15,495 nucleotides of DNA from positions 1 through 15,495 of the forward strand of contig JAURDG010000006.1 in the NCBI GenBank assembly GCA_030828025.1, given 5' to 3'. The position numbers and the translations under genes were made by a program. Each line of letters starts with the position of its first letter. The stretch's first letter is position 1. Under the pieces are notes generated by a model. It made no database searches and was not told the DNA's origin. It worked only from the letters and a program-made list of their open reading frames with translations. Source of the DNA: Flavobacteriaceae bacterium. GTDB taxonomy: Bacteria > Bacteroidota > Bacteroidia > Flavobacteriales > Flavobacteriaceae. Below, one piece after another: positions 1-6,934 of the stretch.

Positions 1-1242
1 AAAACGCCTTATTACTATTCTACATTTGAAAGCACTATGGAAACACCCGACGGGAACGCCTATGTGCATAACGAAAGTGTGGTATCCGATAAAAAGAAAG
101 TGGTTGTTTTGGGCTCTGGTCCTAATAGAATCGGCCAAGGGATTGAGTTTGACTATTGTTGTGTGCATGGCGTATTAGCCGCTGCCGAGGCGGGCTACGA
201 GACCATCATGATTAATTGCAATCCTGAAACAGTTTCTACAGATTTTGATACGGCTGATAAGCTCTATTTTGAACCCGTATTTTGGGAACATATTTACGAC
301 ATCATCCGTCACGAAAAACCCGAAGGCGTTATTGTCCAATTGGGCGGCCAAACAGCACTTAAGCTAGCCGAAAAGCTAGAGCGTTATGGGGTTAAAATTA
401 TGGGTACTAATTTTGAATCTTTAGATTTGGCGGAGGATCGTGGTAGTTTCTCAACGCTACTCAAAGAAAATAACATTCCTTATCCAGAGTTTGGTGTGGC
501 TGAAACAGCTGATGAGGCACTTGCGCTAGCCGATAAACTAAACTTTCCTATCCTTGTCCGTCCGTCCTACGTACTTGGTGGGCAAGGCATGAAAATCGTC
601 ATCAATAGAGATGAACTGGTCAAGCATGTGGTGGATTTATTGCACAAAATTCCCAATAACAAACTACTGCTAGATCATTATCTGGATGGTGCGATAGAAG
701 CCGAAGCAGATGCCATTTGCGATGGCGAAGACGTCTATATTATTGGTATCATGGAACACATAGAACCTTGTGGTATTCACTCAGGTGATTCAAATGCTAC
801 ATTACCGCCATTTAATTTAGGCGATTTTGTGATGCAGCAAATAAAAGACCATACCAAGAAAATTGCGCTCTCGCTCAATACAGTTGGGTTGATAAACATT
901 CAATTTGCTATCAAGGATGACATGGTGTATATCATTGAAGCCAACCCAAGAGCTTCGCGTACAGTGCCGTTTATAGCCAAAGCCTACAAGGAGCCTTATG
1001 TGAACTATGCGACTAAGGTGATGTTGGGCGATAAAAAAATCAAGGACTTTAATTTTAACCCTCAACTTGATGGTTTTGCCATTAAGCAGCCCGTGTTCTC
1101 GTTCAACAAATTTCCCAATGTGAATAAAAGTCTAGGTCCCGAGATGAAAAGTACTGGTGAAAGCATCTTGTTTATTGAAAGCCTAAAGGACGATGAGTTT
1201 TACGAGTTGTATGGTCGTCGTAAAATGTATTTGAGCAAATAA
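1..1242 (+). CDS. carB: Carbamoyl-phosphate synthase large subunit, C-terminal part (5' partial)
   Basis: Makes carbamoyl phosphate from bicarbonate, ATP and ammonia (from CarA-bound glutamine) for pyrimidine and arginine synthesis in the cytoplasm. The frame is open from base 1, so the ATG at 37 is an internal Met; 413 residues are visible and the first half of the protein lies upstream. About 35 residues in, the second pre-ATP-grasp domain begins with VVVLGSGPNRIGQGIEFD. The ATP-grasp domain follows, with FPILVRPSYVLGGQGM and the metal-site segment YIIEANPRASRTVPF. The protein ends about 30 residues after the conserved P-E-M-K-S-T-G-E stretch. In E. coli CarB (1073 aa, from memory) the MGS-like allosteric domain follows that stretch; here it is absent. 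The identity is very secure. The next gene, rmuC, is on the same strand 41 nt downstream, but no functional link is evident. Confidence 0.97.
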   Translation, partial: KTPYYYSTFESTMETPDGNAYVHNESVVSDKKKVVVLGSGPNRIGQGIEFDYCCVHGVLAAAEAGYETIMINCNPETVSTDFDTADKLYFEPVFWEHIYDIIRHEKPEGVIVQLGGQTALKLAEKLERYGVKIMGTNFESLDLAEDRGSFSTLLKENNIPYPEFGVAETADEALALADKLNFPILVRPSYVLGGQGMKIVINRDELVKHVVDLLHKIPNNKLLLDHYLDGAIEAEADAICDGEDVYIIGIMEHIEPCGIHSGDSNATLPPFNLGDFVMQQIKDHTKKIALSLNTVGLINIQFAIKDDMVYIIEANPRASRTVPFIAKAYKEPYVNYATKVMLGDKKIKDFNFNPQLDGFAIKQPVFSFNKFPNVNKSLGPEMKSTGESILFIESLKDDEFYELYGRRKMYLSK

Positions 1243-1283
1243 ACTTTTGATCAAATTCGCTATCTTTAAGCAAACATTTTTTT

Positions 1284-2393
1284 ATGGAATGGATAGCTGT
1301 TCTTGTCGTTGTTATTGCGCTCGTTGTCTTTTATTTTTTAAACCAAAAAAGTCAAAATTCGGGCGTGTCCAATGAGTTTTTGATGCAGCTAAATGCTCAG
1401 TTGCGGGAAGAGATTCAAGCGATACGCCGTGAAGCAGACGATAATGCTAAAGAAACACGTATCGAGCTGGAGCAAAAACTCAATAACATAAACAAAGGAA
1501 TAAGCGATTATCAACGCTCCTCCAATCAATCCATTACCCAACAATTTGCCGAGTCCAAAAAAGCCATTACCGATGTGACCAAAGCCCTTTCTGAAATAAA
1601 GGGTACCAATGAACAGGTTTTGAGCTTTGCCAATCAGATGAAAACTTTAGAGAAGATTCTAGGTAACTCAAAGCAACGTGGTATTTTGGGTGAGATTCAA
1701 CTCGAAAACCTATTGGCAAACGTGCTTCCACCTGAGCTTTTCCAGATGCAATATAGCTTTAGCAATGGCGAAACGGTAGATGCGATTGTGAAGGTGGGTG
1801 ATTTTATTATTCCGATTGACGCTAAGTTTTCACTTGACAACTACAACAAAATGGTGGAGAGTAGTGATCCTGAAGCAATTAAAACCTTGGAGCAATCCTT
1901 TAAGGGCGATATTAAAAAACGCATAGACGAAACCGCTAAATATATTCGCCCAAACGAGACCACAACAGATTATGCTTATATGTTTATTCCCGCCGATGGG
2001 TTGTATCAAGACCTGCTAAACAGTCGCGTGGGTACGCTACAAATCAATTCCCGCGATTTAGTCTCTTATGCCTACGAAAAAAAGGTGATGATCGTGTCGC
2101 CGATGAGTCTATTTCCAATGCTACAAATTACGGTAAAGGCACTTCACAACCTAAAAATAGAAAACTCTATTCAGGATATTTTAAAGAACGTGAATATGCT
2201 ATCCAATCACCTTAATGCTTTTGAAGATGTCCACGGACGTTTGGGACGATCTATTGGTACGGTAGTAAACCAATATAATGAGTCCTCAAAGGAGTTTAAA
2301 AAAATTGATAAGGATATTATCCGCCTTGCGGGTGAAGAAAACGCCTTAGATTATCAGGTTACAGCTATAGATCGTCCTGCGGCTGATGACTAG
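1284..2393 (+). CDS. rmuC: DNA recombination protein RmuC homologue
   Basis: RmuC-family proteins have a nuclease-like fold and are linked to limiting recombination at short inverted repeats; the biochemical activity is poorly defined. The 369-residue protein has an N-terminal membrane anchor (about residues 3-19), then a polar, probably coiled-coil region (about 30-125). The RmuC domain covers about 125-335. It holds the family block around QRGILGEIQLENLL (G136-E137), D166 in VDAIV, and the restriction-endonuclease-like I-P-I-D-A-K (D179, K181). The ATG at 1284 is the only sensible start, since it places the anchor at the N terminus. A TATCTTTA at 1261-1268 resembles the Bacteroidota -7 element with one mismatch, but no TTG sits at normal spacing, so I do not call a promoter. 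The stop lies 12 nt from the convergent VOC gene. Confidence 0.93.
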   Translation: MEWIAVLVVVIALVVFYFLNQKSQNSGVSNEFLMQLNAQLREEIQAIRREADDNAKETRIELEQKLNNINKGISDYQRSSNQSITQQFAESKKAITDVTKALSEIKGTNEQVLSFANQMKTLEKILGNSKQRGILGEIQLENLLANVLPPELFQMQYSFSNGETVDAIVKVGDFIIPIDAKFSLDNYNKMVESSDPEAIKTLEQSFKGDIKKRIDETAKYIRPNETTTDYAYMFIPADGLYQDLLNSRVGTLQINSRDLVSYAYEKKVMIVSPMSLFPMLQITVKALHNLKIENSIQDILKNVNMLSNHLNAFEDVHGRLGRSIGTVVNQYNESSKEFKKIDKDIIRLAGEENALDYQVTAIDRPAADD

Positions 2394-2405
2394 TTTACTA
2401 TAAAA

Positions 2406-2795
2406 CTACTTATACGTTGCGTTGTTGACTTCGACCCAATAGCCATTGGGATCTTGGAAATAAAGCTGCTTGATGCCATCCTTGCGCACATGGATTTTTC
2501 CTTGTACCCCTAACCAATCAAAATAGGGAATCTGTAACGCTGATAAATGTGCTGCACACATATCAATATCTGTTGTAGAAAGAGCAAAATGCACTTCTTT
2601 TACGATTTGAATGTTCGCTTCCGGTACTGGAATCAGGTGGAGCTCTTTATGTTCGTTTAGTGATAGCCAACGTGTTTTGGAGTTCGATGCTGTGTTTTCG
2701 ATTTCCTTAAGCCCAAAAACCTTTTGATAAAAAGCAATTGACTCGTTTACGTCTTTTACGGCAAGTGCGATATGATTAAAATGGAAATGTTGCAT
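2406..2795 (-). CDS. VOC-family (glyoxalase/bleomycin-resistance/dioxygenase fold) protein
   Basis: A 129-residue protein made of the two beta-alpha-beta-beta-beta repeats of the vicinal oxygen chelate fold. Repeat one runs from FNHIALAVKDVNESIAFYQKVFGL and repeat two from about residue 66 to YFQDPNGYWVEVNN. The four expected metal ligand positions are all filled: H8, H53 (ELHLIPV), H69 (VHFAL) and E122 (WVEV). It is therefore probably a metal-dependent enzyme rather than a metal-free binding protein. The substrate cannot be read from the sequence; glyoxalase-I-like activity, an isomerase or thiol-transfer resistance are all possible. It starts 23 nt after the stop of the DUF6580 gene on the same strand, so the two are probably co-transcribed. 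It ends 12 nt from rmuC, tail to tail. The family call is secure; the function is not. Confidence 0.9.
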   Translation of the reverse strand: MQHFHFNHIALAVKDVNESIAFYQKVFGLKEIENTASNSKTRWLSLNEHKELHLIPVPEANIQIVKEVHFALSTTDIDMCAAHLSALQIPYFDWLGVQGKIHVRKDGIKQLYFQDPNGYWVEVNNATYK

Positions 2796-2818
2796 GGCTT
2801 TGAATACACAGCTATAAA

Positions 2819-3304
2819 TTAGGCTAAACGCAAGCGTAGCATCGCAAAACGATAGCCGTAAAGCAAGGCTGCGCTAAAAAATAAATCACCCAAAATAGAA
2901 TAGCCGAAAAAGGGAATGGCAAGCGTAAAACAGGAGGCAAATCCTGTTGGTGTGAGTGGATAGTGCAATAGCCAAACACCAAGGTTGGTGACCACAAAAA
3001 ACAGTAAACTACTCAATAAAACACTACCTAAGTTCATTTTTTTTAAAACAAATCCCAAACTTGTAATGCCAATAAAGGCCAGATAAACAATTGGCGTAAT
3101 AAGCGAAAACCCTAAAAACAAATCCGTAAATAGCATTGCTAAAAGCGGCATCAAAATAGCCCAATGCTTTTTGCTGAACTGCGTTCCTGCAAAAAGGGCA
3201 ACTGCCGTAATGGGTGCTACGTTTGGCGGATGCGGAAGCAGACGCACCAACACCGCAACAATAACAAAGCTTAGTAAAACGATTTCTTTCTTATTAAATT
3301 TCAT
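2819..3304 (-). CDS. DUF6580-family multi-pass membrane protein (putative transporter)
   Basis: A 161-residue hydrophobic protein with about six membrane segments (roughly 7-22, 28-41, 47-65, 70-87, 92-112, 125-150) and a basic C-terminal tail. After the first helix comes R-L-L-P-H-P-P-N-V-A-P-I-T-A (residues 21-34), which I recognise as the hallmark of DUF6580 'putative transport' proteins. Polar residues inside the membrane (D61, N107, D140) suggest a substrate path. Size and topology resemble ECF-type vitamin-uptake S components, but no ATPase or EcfT gene is in the window. The frame extends to a GTG at 3322; I prefer the ATG at 3304 because the candidate -7 element (3322-3329) overlaps that GTG. 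It is transcribed divergently from the cobalamin-riboswitch receptor gene, so a role with B12 or a precursor is a reasonable inference, not a demonstration. Confidence 0.85.
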   Translation of the reverse strand: MKFNKKEIVLLSFVIVAVLVRLLPHPPNVAPITAVALFAGTQFSKKHWAILMPLLAMLFTDLFLGFSLITPIVYLAFIGITSLGFVLKKMNLGSVLLSSLLFFVVTNLGVWLLHYPLTPTGFASCFTLAIPFFGYSILGDLFFSAALLYGYRFAMLRLRLA

Positions 3305-3321
3305 AGCCAATTGTTCGTACA

Positions 3322-3329
3322 CAAATGTA
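3322..3329 (-). promoter_or_regulatory. Candidate -7 promoter element for the DUF6580-VOC unit
   Basis: Read on the minus strand this is TACATTTG, an exact match to the Bacteroidota -7 consensus TAnnTTTG. It would start transcription at about 3316, some 12 nt before the ATG at 3304. No TTG is found at the usual upstream distance; the nearest, in a T-run, is only 9 nt away. The call rests on the -7 element alone. Confidence 0.4.
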
Positions 3330-3351
3330 CATCTTTTTCAAAAATAGGAGA

Positions 3352-3379
3352 TTGCATAAATAAGAAAAGCCTAATTTTG
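3352..3379 (+). promoter_or_regulatory. Promoter of the riboswitch-btuB transcript
   Basis: TTG at 3352-3354, a 17-nt spacer, then TAATTTTG at 3372-3379. This fits the Bacteroidota primary-sigma promoter (TTG ... TAnnTTTG) with a perfect -7 element. Transcription would begin at about 3384-3386, which is where the closing helix of the riboswitch begins at 3386. The agreement between promoter and RNA structure strengthens both calls. Confidence 0.65.
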
Positions 3380-3385
3380 ACATGG

Positions 3386-3550
3386 CTTTTAGGTTCTTCG
3401 TTTACGAAGATGAAAAGGGAAAAAGGTGTAAATCCTTTGCTGTTCCCGCAACTGTAAGTACTGCAATGCTCGATGCTTCATGCCACTGTCCAAACGCAAG
3501 TTGATGGGAAGGTACGTTGAGTAGTACAAGTCAGGAGACCTGCCTAAAAG
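3386..3550 (+). promoter_or_regulatory. Cobalamin (AdoCbl-type) riboswitch
   Basis: The conserved core is present in order. The closing helix is CTTTTAGG (3386-3393) with CCTAAAAG (3543-3550), 8 perfect pairs. A small hairpin TCTTCG/CGAAGA spans 3395-3410. GGGAA (3417-3421) pairs with TTCCC (3443-3447), enclosing AAAGG (3422-3426) paired with CCTTT (3434-3438). The invariant CCGCAACTGTAA lies at 3446-3457, a GATGGGAAGG element at 3503-3512, and the B12 box AGTCAGGAGACCTGCC at 3529-3544. It lies just upstream of a TonB-dependent receptor, the usual arrangement for B12 repression of uptake. Between the aptamer and the ATG (3551-3606) I see no strong GC hairpin before the T-run at 3591-3596. Control of translation therefore seems likelier than termination, although no Shine-Dalgarno is visible to mask. 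Confidence 0.95.
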
Positions 3551-3606
3551 ATTCATGCCGTTAACGCTCGGGATAAGCATCATCGGTTCATTTTTTAATC
3601 AGTTAA

Positions 3607-5451
3607 ATGCGCTATTTAATTGCAGTTCTATTGTGTATGAGTATTGCTCATGCGCAAGAATTATTGGACGAAGTGGTCGTTTCAGATTCACGTATTTCAA
3701 AACCTAGAAAAAACAGCGGAAAGTCTGTCGTGCGGATTACTGCCAAAGAAATAAATCAACATAAGGGACTTTCACTCGCACAATTACTAAACCAATATGC
3801 TGGTATTTATATTTTAGGAGCCCAACAGCATCCTGGACAGAATTTATCCTATTTTATTAGAGGTGGGAATAACCGTCAAGTACTGGTACGCATAGACGGC
3901 GTAGTTGTTGGTGATCCTTCACTTATCGAATCCGAATTTGACTTGCGTCTAATCGCCATAGATCAGATTGAGACAATAGAAATAGTCAAAGGTGCTTCGA
4001 GCAGTTTATATGGTAGTGGCGCAGCTACTGCTGTCATCAATATTACCACTAAAAAAGAAGTGGATCAAAAAACAAAACTAAGCCTTTCGCAAGAATGGGG
4101 CACACAAAACACTCAAGACCAAAAAGCTGGCCGTCTGTCCGAAGTTCAAAAACAAGTTGTGCAGCTTCAGCAAAAGACAGGCAAGGTTGACCTAAGTGCT
4201 TCCATACACCGACTTATTTCAGATGGAATGTCATCTGTTATTGGGACAGAAGCAGATCCAGTAAAAAAGGAAAACATACAGTTTAATGCCAGCAGCCACT
4301 ATGCTGGTTCTTGGGCGTGGACTGCTTTTCTTCATCGTGATACTTTTGATGCTAATTACGACAGTACGTATCCGAGCTTTGCCGATGCGGATTATTCTTT
4401 TTTAAGCAAGCAACAGCGTGTCGGTTTTGTTCCATCCTATTCACATGGAAAGTCTAACGTACAGCTACAAACTTCTTGGTTAGATGCTACTCGATCTTAT
4501 GCAGATGCCTATCCTATAACATACGCGGCAGCTCAATTCACTACGGAGCTTACATGGCGTTACCGCACTTCTGACCGATTAACACTGTTAAGCGGCATGT
4601 TTTATCAGGATACACGTTCGGAATTTAAAGACAGCAATTTGGCTGAAAACTATACCCATGATAACTTGGCGTTTTTTGCTAGTGCCAATTGGCAACACCC
4701 CAAGGGATATTCGGTTCAACTTAGCGCTCGACAAACAGCCCATAGCGAATTTGGTAGCCACCAAACCTTTACCATTAACCCGTTTTATGTACGAAGTAGT
4801 TCCTCTGGTGCCTACCATAAATTCTTTGCTTCTTGGGCGACTTCCTTTATTGCACCATCGCAATACAAACTTTTTAGCGCATGGTATGGCAACACCGATT
4901 TAAAGCCAGAAGAAAATCAAACCTTAGAGCTGGGCTTCGAGCAAGTTTCGGATCAGCATCGTATTACTGTAGTCGGTTTTCAGCGTGAGGAGGACAATTT
5001 TATTGACTTTATTCCATTGCCCAATTTTGGGGGTCAGTACCAAAATCGATTGGGTGTAACCAAAGTCCGTGGCGTCGAAGTTGAGGTAAATTGGCAGCGC
5101 GCTAAATGGGACATCAACGCACACTATACTTTTACCGAAAAGCTCAACCAAACATCCTTGCGAATCCCTAAAGACACCGCCAATTTAGGAATTCGCTATT
5201 CGGCAACAAACGCACATTGGGGTTTGCATTGGCGCTATATCGGTAGTCGTTTTGATCTAAATCAATCCTTTAATCAAGAAAAAGTAAGTGCCTACCAGTT
5301 GATAGATGCACGTGTTTCTTTTCCCGATTTTATCAAAAAGACAACAGCAAGTTTTTCGGTAACCAACCTTTTTGATGCCAAGTACACCGAGATCATCGGA
5401 TACACTACGCTGGGGCGTAATATTAGCATATCGCTAAACTGTACGTTGTAG
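3607..5451 (+). CDS. btuB: TonB-dependent outer-membrane receptor, BtuB-like (cobalamin uptake)
   Basis: Predicted to carry cobalamin across the outer membrane using TonB-ExbBD energy. The 614-residue protein has a signal peptide ending about A-H-A (16) and a TonB-box-like DEVVVSD at 21-27. The plug domain spans about 33-150 and holds RITAKEIN, QLLNQYAGIYI, YFIRGG, VRIDGV and the typical end IEIVKGASSSLYGSGA-AVINI. A beta barrel follows, ending with the family signature SVTNLFDAKYTEIIGY and TLGRNISISL. There is no N-terminal carboxypeptidase-like extension and no adjacent susD gene, so it is a classical rather than SusC-type receptor. Substrate assignment rests mainly on the cobalamin riboswitch immediately upstream; length matches E. 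coli BtuB. The last residue is Leu, whereas many barrel proteins end in an aromatic residue. It converges on the S41 peptidase gene with a 2-nt gap. Another corrinoid or cobinamide is a possible substrate. Confidence 0.92.
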   Translation: MRYLIAVLLCMSIAHAQELLDEVVVSDSRISKPRKNSGKSVVRITAKEINQHKGLSLAQLLNQYAGIYILGAQQHPGQNLSYFIRGGNNRQVLVRIDGVVVGDPSLIESEFDLRLIAIDQIETIEIVKGASSSLYGSGAATAVINITTKKEVDQKTKLSLSQEWGTQNTQDQKAGRLSEVQKQVVQLQQKTGKVDLSASIHRLISDGMSSVIGTEADPVKKENIQFNASSHYAGSWAWTAFLHRDTFDANYDSTYPSFADADYSFLSKQQRVGFVPSYSHGKSNVQLQTSWLDATRSYADAYPITYAAAQFTTELTWRYRTSDRLTLLSGMFYQDTRSEFKDSNLAENYTHDNLAFFASANWQHPKGYSVQLSARQTAHSEFGSHQTFTINPFYVRSSSSGAYHKFFASWATSFIAPSQYKLFSAWYGNTDLKPEENQTLELGFEQVSDQHRITVVGFQREEDNFIDFIPLPNFGGQYQNRLGVTKVRGVEVEVNWQRAKWDINAHYTFTEKLNQTSLRIPKDTANLGIRYSATNAHWGLHWRYIGSRFDLNQSFNQEKVSAYQLIDARVSFPDFIKKTTASFSVTNLFDAKYTEIIGYTTLGRNISISLNCTL

Positions 5452-5453
5452 TA

Positions 5454-6821
5454 CTATTGCGCTACATAAATGGCTCTTCCTTCTTCGAGTTGCAGTTCAT
5501 AAAACGAAGTGCCCATGCTATTTGTTTTTTGCGCTTCGCCACCTGCCAATTGCCCGTCAATGTAGTCCAAGGCTCTTTTGAGCAATGCTTCATTTACGTC
5601 TCCCAAAACACCCAAATTGGCGATGTCCTCTGCCAGCGTGATGTTTGGGTCAAGTCCTTGTGCGTAATTGCTTTCTCCCAAACTGTTGAAGTACTTAAAG
5701 ACAATGGGTAGCATCATGTAAGTGTGGTTGGGATTCTTGGTTTGGTTGTTATCTACATAATCATAAACAGGAATTGACCCGACATTTTTTCCATAGGTGG
5801 TTGTGCCAATTTGTATGGTAGTCATGTATGGAGACAAACCATTGATGAGCATTTCACTAGCCGAAGCACTACCTCCAGACGTTAGAAAAAATACGCGTGT
5901 AAGCCCCAACGCTAGACTACTGTTTAAGGTTAAGGTTTCATTGTATTCTTTCAATTTATCGTTATATTCAAGTGAGCCATAAACTTTCCCAGAATGTTCT
6001 CCAGCAATAAGTCCTGCAAGTAATTGAGATGTAGTTACGCGCCCCCCAGGATTATAGCGCAAGTCAACAATGAGTTCATCAATTTGCTGTGTAGCAAAAT
6101 CATTAAACGCATCGATTAAATCTTGTTCTTGGTTAAAATTGAAGCCATTGTACATCAAATACCCAACTTTATTGCCATTGTGCTCAATAATGGTATTTAG
6201 GTACAGTTCTTTTTCTTCTTGCTCGGTATTGACTAAGGCAACTGTAGTTCCGGTAGCTTGCAGTTGATTACCGCTAATGGTGGCTAGATCTATGGAGTAG
6301 CTGGCTTTGTCCGAAAAAAGGAGTTCTTGGTAATTGTTAATTGTGATCGCTATACCATCAACATGGGTAAAAAAGTCGCCTCGCTTGATGCCTTTTTGTT
6401 CGGCGTCGGTATTGGGCAGCACATAACGTACATAGCCAAAAACACCATCATCAGAGCTGGAAAAGCGAACCAAGCCAAATTTCATCCCATTGGTCTTGAC
6501 CACCGAATTTAATTCCTTTTCAAATGAGACATAATCATCGGTGATGACACTAAACCTGTCCTCTGCATGCAATAATCTGGCAAATAAGTCTTTAGGGCCT
6601 TCAAAAGACTGCAAATAGGCGGTGTATTCCTTGTCGTTGCTGAATTTATCATCTGCCAAATCTGGAACATCCGCTTGCCAGTAATAGAGATAATTCATCG
6701 ATTTATACACAAAGTCTTCAATCTCAAGATTTTCTTCAGATTCAACGATAACCAAATCATCTGCGTCGTCTTTACAGCCAATCAATAATAAAAATAAAAT
6801 AAAGAAATAGGATTTTTTCAT
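5454..6821 (-). CDS. S41-family (C-terminal-processing-like) peptidase, lipoprotein
   Basis: A serine protease of the tail-specific type. From the preferred ATG at 6821 it is 455 residues; an in-frame ATG at 6833 adds four. Numbering from the longer start, a lipoprotein signal ends L-I-G-C with Cys20. Acidic residues follow it (K-D-D-A-D-D), resembling the surface-export signal of Bacteroidota lipoproteins. A helical region follows, then a PDZ-like segment at about 130-185 (LPNTDAEQKGIKRGDFFTHVDG). The S41 core spans about 220-385: VDLRYNPGG (256-264), SGGSASASE with the expected nucleophile S324, and TTYGKNVG with the general base K349. The 25-residue Ser-Lys spacing equals that of E. coli Prc (S452/K477). 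Substrate is unknown. It is divergent from the ECF sigma operon across a 113-nt gap and tail to tail with btuB. A TACTTTAG on the minus strand (6845-6852) is a one-mismatch -7 candidate. Confidence 0.92.
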   Translation of the reverse strand: MKKSYFFILFLLLIGCKDDADDLVIVESEENLEIEDFVYKSMNYLYYWQADVPDLADDKFSNDKEYTAYLQSFEGPKDLFARLLHAEDRFSVITDDYVSFEKELNSVVKTNGMKFGLVRFSSSDDGVFGYVRYVLPNTDAEQKGIKRGDFFTHVDGIAITINNYQELLFSDKASYSIDLATISGNQLQATGTTVALVNTEQEEKELYLNTIIEHNGNKVGYLMYNGFNFNQEQDLIDAFNDFATQQIDELIVDLRYNPGGRVTTSQLLAGLIAGEHSGKVYGSLEYNDKLKEYNETLTLNSSLALGLTRVFFLTSGGSASASEMLINGLSPYMTTIQIGTTTYGKNVGSIPVYDYVDNNQTKNPNHTYMMLPIVFKYFNSLGESNYAQGLDPNITLAEDIANLGVLGDVNEALLKRALDYIDGQLAGGEAQKTNSMGTSFYELQLEEGRAIYVAQ

Positions 6822-6873
6822 AGGTTTGAACATCTGGATTTTAGCTAAAGTATTAAAAATCTTTCACTCTTTT

Positions 6874-6897
6874 GTAACAAGCTAAATCAGCAGTCGT
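6874..6897 (+). promoter_or_regulatory. Candidate ECF-sigma promoter of the sigma/DUF4252 operon
   Basis: GTAAC at 6874-6878, a 16-nt spacer, then CGT at 6895-6897. An AAC-type -35 and a CGT-type -10 at this spacing are typical of promoters read by ECF sigma factors. The site sits 37 nt before the ATG of the sigma gene itself, which would make the operon self-activating. It also overlaps the divergent control region of the S41 peptidase gene. This is a pattern match only. Confidence 0.5.
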
Positions 6898-6934
6898 TAA
6901 TAAATCAAAAGCCAGTAAATCTTCTGCAATAACC

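Noticed and set aside
2406..2795. Methylmalonyl-CoA epimerase, a VOC enzyme that acts next to a B12-dependent mutase
   Set aside because: The middle of the protein lacks the epimerase-type sequence, the second ligand position is His rather than the usual Gln, and no mutase gene is nearby.
3305..3322. GTG at 3322 as start of the DUF6580 protein
   Set aside because: It overlaps the likely -7 element, so it would sit upstream of the transcript start; the ATG at 3304 begins the protein just before its first membrane helix.
3389..3583. Open frame of 64 codons on the minus strand across the riboswitch
   Set aside because: It lies exactly antisense to the conserved aptamer, whose base pattern explains the sequence, and its product resembles nothing.
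4588..5151. Open frames on both strands inside the receptor gene
   Set aside because: Shadows of the continuous 614-residue BtuB-like frame, which carries signal peptide, plug and barrel signatures throughout.
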